64,000 nt of DNA. Source: Lysinibacter cavernae (lineage in GTDB: Bacteria > Actinomycetota > Actinomycetes > Actinomycetales > Microbacteriaceae). Where the stretch lies: NCBI RefSeq assembly GCF_011758565.1, contig NZ_JAAMOX010000003.1, forward strand, positions 124,001 to 188,000. The letters are read 5' to 3'. Below are positions 26,597 through 35,714 of this stretch, one piece after another. The translations under genes and the position numbers were made by a program. The notes below the pieces were generated by a model. It did no database searches. It saw nothing but the letters and a program-made list of their open reading frames with translations, and was not told the DNA's origin. The first letter of the stretch is position 1. Each line of letters opens with the position of its first letter.

Positions 26597-27832
26597 CTAG
26601 GCAGGTTGTGTGCCCGCAGTTGCAACAAACACGGTGCCACTGCCGCTCACGAGAAGAGCCGCCTCGGGATGTTTGAGCAGCCCAGCGAAGCATTGCCCGG
26701 CAACAAGTGTGAGTGAAGACTCAGGTGTCGTCACGACAACGGAGCCTTCCACAACGATGCCAAACAGTGTTCCTTGCCAGATGACACTTACCGGTGCGTT
26801 TGCCGAGGGAGTCGCTCGCCACACACAGAAGTCGTCCACAGCTGGCTGCCACGCTGTTATCCCTGGTGAAACGTCAGTCGGTGCGAGGAGCGGCACCGGC
26901 AGCGTTGAAAAATCCAGCACTCGTGAGAGTTCCGCAGTGTCAATGTGTTTTGCGGTCAGACCGCCACGCAAAACATTGTCAGAGGACGCCATCACCTCGA
27001 CCCCGGTGCCTTCGAGGTACGCATGAATATTCCCAGCTGGCAGGAACAGGGCCTCGCCCTTATGAAGGGTGACTCGGTGGAGCAAGAGAGAGATTAAGGC
27101 TCCAGGGTCACCCGGGTAGCGAGTACTGAGGTCAAGAAACGTCACGAGGTTTGGCGAAACAGTTTCGCCCTGAGCCAAGTGGCGAACAAGACGCTCAAGC
27201 GACGACTGCAGCTGAAACACGTCATTATCCGCGCAGAATAGCCAGTCTGTGAGCGCGGGACGTCTGGCCTCTTCCGCCAAGGTGTCCGACTCTGATTCGA
27301 TGTCAAAAAGAAAGCGGGCGACCGATGCCGCTGCCTCAGCAAACTGGGGAGAACCATTCGTAGCAGTCTCCGCAAGGACATACTGCAGCTCACTGGCAAC
27401 CTCGGCCAGCGGGCGAAACCCTGAAAGCGCTTCAAACGTCTCGCTCAACGCGACAACAACTTCGGGCTTATGCGAACGGTCTCGGTAGTTGCGGTGATCT
27501 GCGTCAAGAGGAATGCCAGCGGCATCCTCACGTTCGTATCCCGCTATGGCCTGCTCCGTTGACGGATGCACCTGTAAGGAGAGCGGACGCGCAGCCGCCA
27601 GAATCTTCATCAAGAACCGGGGAGCCGTCGGCGAGCCCATGCGCGCCAACCACGAACCAAGCGCTTCGTTCGCACCGTCCGGATGGACGACCCAACTTGG
27701 AGACCGCTCATGAGTACCAAGCCAAAGCTCGGCGCGCGGAACCTCCGAAACTGGCAGCCCGAGGATTTTGGGGATGGCAGACGTCGAACCCCACGCATAA
27801 TCACGCGTTGTATTTGCTATCTGCACCAGCAT
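26597..27832 (-). CDS. manA: Mannose-6-phosphate isomerase, class I
   Basis: This enzyme interconverts fructose-6-phosphate and mannose-6-phosphate, supplying GDP-mannose for glycans. The 411-residue protein has YAWGSTSAIPKIL at its start, zinc ligands in LSLQVHPSTEQA and RSHKPEVVVAL, and the third in AGNIHAYLEGTGVEVMASSDNVLRGGL (split here as GNIHAYL and SSDNVLRGG). The ATG at 27832 follows a strong GGGGAGG; the earlier in-frame start at 27859 is not used. It is divergent from the first polymerase-like gene of the polysaccharide locus, with 62 bases between starts. Confidence 0.93.
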   Translation of the reverse strand: MLVQIANTTRDYAWGSTSAIPKILGLPVSEVPRAELWLGTHERSPSWVVHPDGANEALGSWLARMGSPTAPRFLMKILAAARPLSLQVHPSTEQAIAGYEREDAAGIPLDADHRNYRDRSHKPEVVVALSETFEALSGFRPLAEVASELQYVLAETATNGSPQFAEAAASVARFLFDIESESDTLAEEARRPALTDWLFCADNDVFQLQSSLERLVRHLAQGETVSPNLVTFLDLSTRYPGDPGALISLLLHRVTLHKGEALFLPAGNIHAYLEGTGVEVMASSDNVLRGGLTAKHIDTAELSRVLDFSTLPVPLLAPTDVSPGITAWQPAVDDFCVWRATPSANAPVSVIWQGTLFGIVVEGSVVVTTPESSLTLVAGQCFAGLLKHPEAALLVSGSGTVFVATAGTQPA

Positions 27833-27894
27833 GTTTTGCCTCCCCAAAGACCATACCAACCGCGTCTGACCGTTCTGCGGATTACACTCGAATC

Positions 27895-29241
27895 ATGAGC
27901 GACGCGAAAACCAGATTGGCGATCAGCGCCCTTGCCATCACCACCTTCGCCTATGCGCTCGGGGGAAACGGCGTGCGCAACCTGATCGGTTGGCCTGCAT
28001 ATGTTGTTCTGACGGTCATCATTGTGGCACTCAACGCCGTCGCATTCCTGATAGTTCGGCCAGAACGCTTTCGCTGGTATCGCCTCCCGAAGTCGCTTAT
28101 CCTCTTTTTGCTGCTCGCGACCGCATCGATCGCGTGGTCTGCGTACCGCGCCGAAACGATTCTTGGGGCCACCGCGCAGATCTTGACCACGATCGCCGCT
28201 ATCTCGATTGCGTTTGTGCTGACCTGGCCGGAACTGATTCGTGCCCTCGGCACATCCCTGCGTTATCTCCTTGGGCTCTCGCTCCTCTTTGAACTCTATG
28301 TGAGTGTTGTTGTCGGCGAAAAGCTGTTGCCGTTGTGGATGGAGCGCCCAGAAGGCAAGGTGTCGCCGCTCCTGTGGTGGAGCCGCGATCTCCTCTTCTC
28401 CGGCGGACCAATTCAAGGGCTTGTTGGCAGTAGTGTCCTTCTCGGGTTCCTTGCCCTGCTCGGGTTAATCGTCTTTGGCATCCAGGTTGCTGGGCGGAGC
28501 ATCAGGCTCGTTCCTGGGGTGTTCTGGCTGTGCGTTTCGGCGCTCACGCTTGCCCTCACCCGACCTGCAACGGTCATCATCGCGCTCGTAGTTGTTCTCG
28601 TCGCACTCGCATTCGCGTTGTGGGCGCGCACGGTTGGCCCCGAAGCCCGGCGTCCGCTCTATCTCACATTTGGTGGCATCGCAATTCTTTCGGTTCCCCT
28701 TGTGTGGCTACTGCGGACACCATTGCTTGGGCTGCTGGGCAAGAGCAGTGATCTCACCGGTCGAATCGACATTTGGGAGGCAGTTACTCAACTCGCTGAA
28801 CAGCGCCCGGCCTTTGGATGGGGATGGGTCAGCTATTGGCCAACGTGGGTCGAGCCGTTTAAGAGTCTTTACACCAGGAACGGGCTTCCTGTCCCCCACG
28901 CACACAACGCCTGGCTTGATGTTTGGTTCCAGCTCGGCATCGTCGGGCTTGTCATCTTTGCCCTTCTCGTTGGACTGACGCTCTGGCGTTCCTGGTTCAG
29001 GGCCGTAGATCGGCCACAACGGTACCCAGGCGAGGTGCTCCCGTACGCGGCATCCACGTTGCTCCCCCTCCTCATCATGGTTGCGCTGATCGTGCAGTCA
29101 CTGAGCGAGAGCCGTATCCTCAGCGAAGGCGGCTGGCTCCTGCTGACCGTGCTTGCTATCAAAACCAAAACTGACTTTGCTGTTCCGTCTACTTCCGGTG
29201 ACGAGCCAATCCCGGCCTGGCGCGATGTACCGCTGCGATAG
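27895..29241 (+). CDS. O-antigen polymerase/ligase-family membrane protein (copy 1)
   Basis: The 448-residue protein has about 11-12 membrane segments and a large outer loop with the family motif VPHAHNAWLDVWFQLGIVG (about 332-350). The HN pair is thought to be catalytic in Wzy/WaaL enzymes, which join undecaprenyl-linked glycans to each other or to an acceptor. ATG at 27895 was taken, since the frame from 27559 lies opposite manA. The stop is followed three bases later by a related gene, so the two form a tandem pair. The exact bond made is unknown. Confidence 0.85.
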   Translation: MSDAKTRLAISALAITTFAYALGGNGVRNLIGWPAYVVLTVIIVALNAVAFLIVRPERFRWYRLPKSLILFLLLATASIAWSAYRAETILGATAQILTTIAAISIAFVLTWPELIRALGTSLRYLLGLSLLFELYVSVVVGEKLLPLWMERPEGKVSPLLWWSRDLLFSGGPIQGLVGSSVLLGFLALLGLIVFGIQVAGRSIRLVPGVFWLCVSALTLALTRPATVIIALVVVLVALAFALWARTVGPEARRPLYLTFGGIAILSVPLVWLLRTPLLGLLGKSSDLTGRIDIWEAVTQLAEQRPAFGWGWVSYWPTWVEPFKSLYTRNGLPVPHAHNAWLDVWFQLGIVGLVIFALLVGLTLWRSWFRAVDRPQRYPGEVLPYAASTLLPLLIMVALIVQSLSESRILSEGGWLLLTVLAIKTKTDFAVPSTSGDEPIPAWRDVPLR

Positions 29242-29244
29242 CCG

Positions 29245-30540
29245 ATGACCTCTTCCCTCCCCGATCCAATTGCCGCGGCACAGCGGTTCTTTGGGAGCGC
29301 CGAATTCTCGTCGATCCTGACGACGGTCATCTTTGGCACGCTCTTTTCCTCACACGCTCTGATTCGGATGCTCGGCAACCCGGGCTTCTCCGCGATGGTC
29401 GCAACGCTGGTTGTGGCTGCACTCCTCTCGGCGATCAGCCAGCACCGCGAGGTCAGCTGGTCAGAGCGAATCCCACTGACGGTTGTGGTCTTTGTCTTGT
29501 GGTGCGCCCTCAGCGTGGCGTGGACAAGCAAGACAGGTGCGACCCTGAGCGCTCTGAATTTTCAGATCGGAGTCGCGCTACTCGGCCTGTACATTGGCGC
29601 CTTCCGTGACGTTATTCAGATGGTCAGGGCACTCGGAAACGCACTCCGTGTGCTCCTCGGTGTCTCCCTTGGGCTCGAGATCCTATCTGGCCTCCTGATT
29701 GACATGCCGATTGTGTTTCTTGGCATCGAGGGGCACCTCGCTCAGGGTGGTCCTATCCAGGGCATTTTTGGCAGTCGTAACGACCTCGCGTTTGTTGCGG
29801 TAATTGCCCTCATCACCTTTGGGATCGAGTGGAGAACCCGCTCAGTGCCTCCGGGTCTCGCGTGGGGTTCAATTGTGCTGGCAACAGCGTTGCTGCTCTT
29901 TTCTGGTTCAGCCATTCAAATCGGCGTAGCATTCTGCGTGGCGGTGACGTTGCTTGCCATGATGGCCATCCGACGCCGGCCACTGGCGGAACGCAGAAAT
30001 TGGCAGATCGTGTTCTTCACTGGTGCCGCGCTTGCGGCATTCCTCGCGTGGATGTTCCGCAGCCCCATCGTTACCCAGCTCAGGGCAACCAAGGAGCTCG
30101 AGACGCGACTCACACTCTGGCAATCGGTCATGGATACCGCTCGCCAACACCCACTCGAAGGTTGGGGCTGGGTCGGTGCGTGGCCAAATGGCGTGCAGCC
30201 ATATTTTGCGATCAACTTCGATGACGGCACACGCCACCAGTCAGCGCTTGGGGCATTCTTTGATCTCTATCTCCAAGTCGGCCTTGTTGGCCTTGCCCTC
30301 TTTGTGGTGCTGCTCGTTGTTGCCCTCGTCCGATCGCTCCTTGTCGCTACAAGTCGTCAGAGCGTTGTCTACCTGTGGCCGTCACTTGTCCTCGTTGCGC
30401 TGAGCATCACATCACTCGCCGAAAGCACAATACTGACGGGAGCTGGTTGGCTCCTGCTCGTTATCGCGGCTTCCGCAGCATCCCAAAACATGTCGTGGCG
30501 AAATCGTCTGCGCCCAACACTCGCGGACCTCTCGCCGTAG
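29245..30540 (+). CDS. O-antigen polymerase/ligase-family membrane protein (copy 2, motif changed)
   Basis: The 431-residue protein is a tandem relative of the preceding one. Shared landmarks are GGPIQGIFGSRNDLAFVA (copy 1: GGPIQGLVGSSVLLGFLA) and HPLEGWGWVGAWPNG. At the catalytic loop the sequence is RHQSALGAFFDLYLQVGLVG; aligned on FDLYLQVG it has LG where copy 1 and the third family member have HN. A histidine sits four residues earlier and might substitute. It may therefore have altered activity. ATG at 29245 lies three bases after the previous stop. The gene is convergent with a GT2 gene, six bases apart. Confidence 0.8.
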   Translation: MTSSLPDPIAAAQRFFGSAEFSSILTTVIFGTLFSSHALIRMLGNPGFSAMVATLVVAALLSAISQHREVSWSERIPLTVVVFVLWCALSVAWTSKTGATLSALNFQIGVALLGLYIGAFRDVIQMVRALGNALRVLLGVSLGLEILSGLLIDMPIVFLGIEGHLAQGGPIQGIFGSRNDLAFVAVIALITFGIEWRTRSVPPGLAWGSIVLATALLLFSGSAIQIGVAFCVAVTLLAMMAIRRRPLAERRNWQIVFFTGAALAAFLAWMFRSPIVTQLRATKELETRLTLWQSVMDTARQHPLEGWGWVGAWPNGVQPYFAINFDDGTRHQSALGAFFDLYLQVGLVGLALFVVLLVVALVRSLLVATSRQSVVYLWPSLVLVALSITSLAESTILTGAGWLLLVIAASAASQNMSWRNRLRPTLADLSP

Positions 30541-30546
30541 ACCCGT

Positions 30547-31584
30547 TCAACGGTCTGGCTGCAAGAAATCTCGAACGGCGTCCTTTTTCCCGTAGTCGTA
30601 CAGGCTGTATCGGCCGGTCTTCAGCTCACGTAGAATCGGGCGAATCCGCCCAAATCGTGAGCGAGGAAGGCGAATGCGAACCGTCTCGTGTTCTAGCTTC
30701 TGCTGGGCGGCTAACCGCCGTTCGTCGCTCACACCTTCAAGATCCTGCAGCCGAGGGGCAAGCGTTCGTGCACGGTCGAAGAGTCGTCGATTGCGATCAC
30801 GACGCGGTTTTACAAGTTTGCGAAGCTTCTGCCAAAAGCTTTGTTGCCTCGCACCGATCACGTTTGCACCATGTTGCCGGTAATCCACCAGTGGTTCATC
30901 AACAATCGCCACGCTGCCAACGGCTGCCGCAATCACGGCGAGCCACTCATCGTGCACCCATTCTTCCGGGATCGGAAGGGCATGCGTCAACAGCTCACGG
31001 CGAAATGCAACAGTCGCGCCCGTGGCAAGATTTCTCCGAAGCAACGCTTCAAACGCTCGACCAGAGGCGACCTCTGCCCGCTCCGAAGCACTCACCTCGA
31101 TTGCCTCAAACAGCGTGAGGCCGAGCGGATGACCGCGCTCATCCACGAGACGAGCATCCGTAAACGCCAGCAGCGGTGCCTGGCCCGTCGGCGAAAAGAG
31201 TACCTCCGTGAGGCGAGAGACCTTCGTTGGATGCCAGGTATCGTCCTGATCTGACAGCAAGACCAGGTCACCGGTGCAGGCCCGAATCGCCTGCTCAAAG
31301 TTCTTTGTAACTCGAAGGTTCACAGAGTTTTCGAGAACTACCAACTGGACTGGCGCCCCACCACGTTCATTGTGCCGACCAACCACTGCCTTCGCGATCG
31401 CGACGCTGTCATCAGACGAGTTATCGTCAGACAGAACGATCTGGCTCACTGGGCGTGTCTGCGTCAGAATACTGAGGAGCTGCGTTTCAAGATAGGCCGC
31501 CCCGTTGTAGGTACCAAGCGCAACAGAGACGGTTGAACACGAGTCGTCATGCTCAACGGGTAGCTCTCGACTCGACTCATTCAT
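30547..31584 (-). CDS. Glycosyltransferase family 2
   Basis: The 345-residue GT-A enzyme begins VSVALGTYNGAAYLETQLLS, with IVLSDDNSSDD for the nucleotide sugar and LVLLSDQDDTWHPTKV as the metal-binding region. A later VHDEWLAVIAAAVGSV is typical of rhamnosyl-type GT2 enzymes. The C-terminal part (about 235-345) is basic and has no clear fold. ATG at 31584 follows AGGA; the frame also allows ATG or GTG near 31611. Probably a cytoplasmic or membrane-associated sugar transferase in glycopolymer assembly; rhamnose is a likely donor because of the rml genes, which is an inference. Confidence 0.85.
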   Translation of the reverse strand: MNESSRELPVEHDDSCSTVSVALGTYNGAAYLETQLLSILTQTRPVSQIVLSDDNSSDDSVAIAKAVVGRHNERGGAPVQLVVLENSVNLRVTKNFEQAIRACTGDLVLLSDQDDTWHPTKVSRLTEVLFSPTGQAPLLAFTDARLVDERGHPLGLTLFEAIEVSASERAEVASGRAFEALLRRNLATGATVAFRRELLTHALPIPEEWVHDEWLAVIAAAVGSVAIVDEPLVDYRQHGANVIGARQQSFWQKLRKLVKPRRDRNRRLFDRARTLAPRLQDLEGVSDERRLAAQQKLEHETVRIRLPRSRFGRIRPILRELKTGRYSLYDYGKKDAVRDFLQPDR

Positions 31585-31746
31585 GATGATGTTCCTAGGC
31601 AGGGCATCCATCTACATTATCGCGGCCGTCAGGTACCGGTCGAACCGATTAGTAAGATACAAGGTGGGCTTGTTCTCTCAGGCCTGTTTCACTCGTGGCC
31701 TGCGACTGTTCTGAGGGCCCATCAACTACGTTCGGAGGACCAACCC

Positions 31747-33060
31747 TTGCGACTCTCTGTCATCGGTTGTGGTTACCTCGGCGCTGTCCACGCCGCCTGC
31801 ATGGCAACACTTGGACACGATGTTGTCGGCATCGACGTTGACGTTGAGAAGATAGCGGCCCTTAATGCTGGCATTCCACCGTTTTTTGAACCAGGATTCC
31901 CTGAGATCTTGAGGGAAGCACTTGATTCAGGACGGCTGTCTTTCAGCTCAACAATGGCTTCTGCAGCAGGAGCTGAGGTGCACTTCCTCGCCGTTGGGAC
32001 CCCACAATCAGTTGAGGGAGACGGCGCCGACCTCAGCTATGTATTTGGGGCAACACGCGAGCTACTGCCGCACCTCTCAGCCGGCAACGTTCTCGTTGGT
32101 AAGTCAACCGTTCCGGTGGGAACAGCCGAGGCGCTCCAGGAGATCCTTGACGAAGCCGAAACCGGTGCCACTGTGGCGTGGAACCCCGAATTCCTCCGCG
32201 AAGGGTTCGCGGTGGGAGACACCTTGCACCCCGACCGAATCGTGTATGGCCTTGCGGCTGGGGAGCGCGGACAGCGGGCGAAGGCCCAGCTCGATGCGGT
32301 CTACGCTTCGCCTCTTGCCGATGGCACGCCTCTCATCCCTACCGATTTTGCAACCGCTGAGCTTGTCAAGGTCGCCGCAAACGCCTTTCTGGCAACCAAG
32401 ATCTCATTCATAAACGCCATGTCTGAGATTGCAGACGTTGTTGGCGCCGATGTCACGGACTTAGCCGATGCAATCGGTCACGACAACCGAATCGGACGTC
32501 GTTTCTTGAACGCCGGCGTTGGTTTTGGTGGCGGCTGCTTACCAAAAGATATCCGCGCTTTTGCCACACGGGCAGACGAACTTGGAGTTGGCTCATCGCT
32601 GAACTTCTTGCGCGAGGTTGATAGCATCAACCTCCGTCAACGAGAACGCGTGGCCGCACTTGCGCTCGCTCAGCTCGGAACCGATCCAACAGGCAAACGC
32701 GCGGTCGTCCTCGGTCTCGCATTCAAACCAAACTCCGACGATATGCGAGACTCCCCCGCACTTGACGTCGCGCTTCGACTCCACGATGCGGGAGTGAACG
32801 TTGTCTCAGTGGATCCGGCAGCCGTGCCTCGAGCACAGCAGCTTCATCCCCAGCTCACGACGACCACAGATATCAACGCTGCCCTCACAGATGCAGAGGT
32901 TGTTGTTCTTGCCACGGAGTGGCCCGAGTTTGTGCAGCTCGATCCGACGGCGATTCACGCGCGCGTCAAGACACCCACCATCATCGACGCACGCAACGCG
33001 CTCGCACCAAGCGACTGGCGTGAAGCTGGTTGGACATACATCGGGCTCGGACGCCCCTAG
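31747..33060 (+). CDS. ugd: UDP-glucose 6-dehydrogenase
   Basis: This NAD-dependent enzyme oxidises UDP-glucose to UDP-glucuronate in two steps. The 437-residue protein has GCGYLG (7-12) for NAD, the K-x(6)-T region around GKSTVPVGTAE, the catalytic Cys264 in GFGGGCLPKD, and a C-terminal UDP-binding domain with LGLAFKPNSDDMRDSPAL. The start is TTG at 31747 behind a good CGGAGG, unusual but supported by spacing and the absence of any earlier ATG. It suggests uronic acid in the polymer. It is convergent with the neighbouring DUF2142-like gene. Confidence 0.95.
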   Translation: MRLSVIGCGYLGAVHAACMATLGHDVVGIDVDVEKIAALNAGIPPFFEPGFPEILREALDSGRLSFSSTMASAAGAEVHFLAVGTPQSVEGDGADLSYVFGATRELLPHLSAGNVLVGKSTVPVGTAEALQEILDEAETGATVAWNPEFLREGFAVGDTLHPDRIVYGLAAGERGQRAKAQLDAVYASPLADGTPLIPTDFATAELVKVAANAFLATKISFINAMSEIADVVGADVTDLADAIGHDNRIGRRFLNAGVGFGGGCLPKDIRAFATRADELGVGSSLNFLREVDSINLRQRERVAALALAQLGTDPTGKRAVVLGLAFKPNSDDMRDSPALDVALRLHDAGVNVVSVDPAAVPRAQQLHPQLTTTTDINAALTDAEVVVLATEWPEFVQLDPTAIHARVKTPTIIDARNALAPSDWREAGWTYIGLGRP

Positions 33061-33066
33061 GGTCGC

Positions 33067-34440
33067 TTAGCTCCAGGAAACCTGCATTACGAGGCTTGCA
33101 ACGAAGAACCCACCGGCCATGATGCCGATGATCCAGCGCCATACTCGATTGACATCGAACAGCAGCGAGACCGCGAACAAGGCGAACGGCAACACGGACA
33201 AGGCGTAGCGCGGTGGGAGCGGGAAATAGTATCCCACCATGGCCGTTGTCGCGATGGCGAGCGCAGGCCCGCCGACAAACGTCGCGATGAGGTAGGCCAA
33301 TGAAACGCTACTTCCCAAAGACCAATCGGCTTTCCTGCGGACAACGGTAAGCCCGATCGTTGCGGCCACAATCAGCCACCCTGAAATCGACGCAATGAGA
33401 ATACCCGCTGTCCCGAAGGTAGACGTTTCTGTTGCACCCGTGGTTGGGTGGTCGAAGAAATTCAGGAATTCACGAACAAGCGCAGCCTTATCAAGGGCCT
33501 GCGAAACCTCTTGATCAGGAGAGCTACCGAGTGACAAGGCTGCCCTGGCAAGCATCCAGACGATCTGGGCGACAAGCGGTAGCACAAGCATGAGGACGAC
33601 CGATCGGAAGCGTTTCTCGCTTCGAATAAACACCCAAAACCGGTTGCCCCCGACTCCACGTGTGTTGAGCCAACCGACGAATAGCGAAATGACAATGACA
33701 AGCCCAGCGGCGACAACACCAAGGTAGTTTTGCATTTTGAGCATCACGGCAAGAACGGATGTCAGGGCCAGCATCCAGCCTCGTTTTCCATCATCAAGAA
33801 AACGCATAGCCAGGTAAAGTAACGCAGACCCCGCCAATAATGCGGTCGCATCCGTACTGATAAACGTATTTGCCCACCACGTAGGGAGGGAGCCGATCAT
33901 CATCACCGGCGCCGCAACTGCCAACACCGTTGAGACTCTCGCTCGGCGCAGGGCGGCAAACAGAAACACGGCTGCTCCGCCGAGCCAAAGGCCACCGACC
34001 AAACGTCCGGCAAAGACCAGGTCGGTGCCGGTGATCCACTGAATCGGTTGAGCGAGAACCCAGGTCACCGCAAAATAGGCAGGGGTATAAATGTCTGCCG
34101 AGGTGTAGCCATGATTCGGGTAGTCGTTCGAGTCAGCTGTGTCTTTGAGGGCGCATCGATCCGCGACATCCCACTCGAACACGGCAAGCCCATGACAGTC
34201 CAGGTAATTCCGTGCAAACGGTCCCGATAGCTCACCCTGTCGAACTACACCCTGCTCGGGAATCTTAGCCAGATAATCGATGTACACAAACTCGTCAACA
34301 GGCGAGACCTTTGTGTGCTGCGAAACATGCACACCGACGAACAACATGCTCAAGGCAACCAAAATGATTCCGATGAGCGCTGAGGCCTTTGCTCCCAGAG
34401 GAGTTTTGCGAATGGCCAGTTTGGCCGTGAGCTGGTTCAT
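33067..34440 (-). CDS. DUF2142-like/GT-C type membrane protein
   Basis: The 457-residue protein has about 11 membrane segments. Near residue 48 it has VDEFVYIDYL, an acidic pair at the start of the first large outer loop, as in GT-C transferases; later YTPAYFAVTWVLAQP aligns by position with YNPIYYAIVGLP in the DUF2142 protein at 39187-40788. Loop cysteines are also shared (DCHG, DRCAL). It probably transfers a polyprenyl-phosphate sugar on the outer face; this is an inference from family layout. ATG at 34440 is six bases after the acyltransferase stop, so it is in the same leftward operon. Confidence 0.7.
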   Translation of the reverse strand: MNQLTAKLAIRKTPLGAKASALIGIILVALSMLFVGVHVSQHTKVSPVDEFVYIDYLAKIPEQGVVRQGELSGPFARNYLDCHGLAVFEWDVADRCALKDTADSNDYPNHGYTSADIYTPAYFAVTWVLAQPIQWITGTDLVFAGRLVGGLWLGGAAVFLFAALRRARVSTVLAVAAPVMMIGSLPTWWANTFISTDATALLAGSALLYLAMRFLDDGKRGWMLALTSVLAVMLKMQNYLGVVAAGLVIVISLFVGWLNTRGVGGNRFWVFIRSEKRFRSVVLMLVLPLVAQIVWMLARAALSLGSSPDQEVSQALDKAALVREFLNFFDHPTTGATETSTFGTAGILIASISGWLIVAATIGLTVVRRKADWSLGSSVSLAYLIATFVGGPALAIATTAMVGYYFPLPPRYALSVLPFALFAVSLLFDVNRVWRWIIGIMAGGFFVASLVMQVSWS

Positions 34441-34446
34441 ATGTGC

Positions 34447-35670
34447 CTACCCGGGAGCTTCCATGTCGTATTTTCTCGAATCATCCGGGCGGAGCTGAGG
34501 CGCGTTCTGAGGCTGAGATGCTTTCTCCCCTGCTTCGTACTTGGCTACGGCTTCACCGTCGTCCAGGGCAACGGGCAACTTGGCTTTACCGTCTAAGACC
34601 GCGGTTGATCGTCTGGCACGACGCATCATTGGTCGCTCAACGAACCGCCAGCTTGCGTATGCAAGGGGAAGAGTAATCACAGTTGCCACAGCGGTGAATG
34701 CCCAGCTGCCGAGCACACTGAGTCCAAAGACGGCAAGCATCTGCTGGACAGGGAACGCGTAAATATACGTTCCATACGACATATCGTTGTTCTTCACAAA
34801 TGTTGGTTGCGGAAGCCACGACGAGATCCACAACAGCGCATATGCCATAAACGGCGCGGCAATCTGGCCGCCCCAGGTGGGGATAAACCACATACACGCG
34901 AGCGTAATAACGACAGACCCAAGCCCAACCCACAGGTGCATACCGATCCACTTGCTCAAGAAATAGAGCAGGGCACCACCCAAGAAGTATGGCACGAGCG
35001 TGGCAAGTGATAGGAACACTTCACTGCTCTGAAAGAGCACACTCAGTCGCTCAGAATATGCGCAAACGACAACGCTTCCAAGGAACAAGACAAGCATGGC
35101 CCACGGGGATTTCCTAATGAACACAAACAGGCAGAGAAACGCGATAATCATGTAGCAAATGAGTTCGTAGTACAGGGTCCATAGCGACCCGTTCCACGCG
35201 TCCGGCCATGGAATGTCTGAAGGAGTTCCCGCAATTGGGTACACGGGGCCCCGGAACAAAAAGTTCTCAAGCAAGAAGTCGAAGGGCGTTGGCCCCGTTG
35301 TGAGATAGCCGCCGAGTGTTCCGTGGGCTTTGAAGTATCCAATGGGCGCAAAGAATGCGACCATCATAATGAGACAGACGTAATACCCAGGAACAATTCG
35401 TGCGGCCCGATTCAGCAGATAGCTTCCTAACGGATTTCGGATCGTGCTACCCGTAATGAGATACCCGCTAATTACAAAAAACCCGGCAACTGCCCACGTG
35501 CCATAATGGATGCCGCCGTAGAGCGGTCCCGGACCAGCCCCAATCAAAAAATACGTGTGGGCAAACAACACGAGCAACGCAAGCAGGAGCCGAATGAGGT
35601 TCAGGCTGTTGTTCCTCTGGTCGAACGGCCTTCCGAGGTATCGTTTCGGTTTGGATGCGGTTGTCAACAC
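34447..35670 (-). CDS. Acyltransferase 3 family membrane protein
   Basis: The 407-residue protein shows the acyltransferase-3 fold: RNNSLNLIRLLLALLVLFAHTYF with the catalytic-type histidine, GFFVISGYLI, and about ten membrane segments. SLWTLYYELICYMIIAFL contains the conserved E-x-x-C/F stretch. The family O-acetylates sugars or lipids, so it probably modifies the polysaccharide. GTG at 35668-35670 after AAGGAAC gives the most plausible start; an open frame extends to 35934 through sequence with no family match. The C-terminal 50 residues are polar. It lies between a flippase and a DUF2142-like gene in one leftward group. Confidence 0.87.
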   Translation of the reverse strand: MLTTASKPKRYLGRPFDQRNNSLNLIRLLLALLVLFAHTYFLIGAGPGPLYGGIHYGTWAVAGFFVISGYLITGSTIRNPLGSYLLNRAARIVPGYYVCLIMMVAFFAPIGYFKAHGTLGGYLTTGPTPFDFLLENFLFRGPVYPIAGTPSDIPWPDAWNGSLWTLYYELICYMIIAFLCLFVFIRKSPWAMLVLFLGSVVVCAYSERLSVLFQSSEVFLSLATLVPYFLGGALLYFLSKWIGMHLWVGLGSVVITLACMWFIPTWGGQIAAPFMAYALLWISSWLPQPTFVKNNDMSYGTYIYAFPVQQMLAVFGLSVLGSWAFTAVATVITLPLAYASWRFVERPMMRRARRSTAVLDGKAKLPVALDDGEAVAKYEAGEKASQPQNAPQLRPDDSRKYDMEAPG

Positions 35671-35714
35671 GTTGTTCCTTGGCTTGGTGTGTAAAACGGT
35701 ATGAAGATCGAAAA

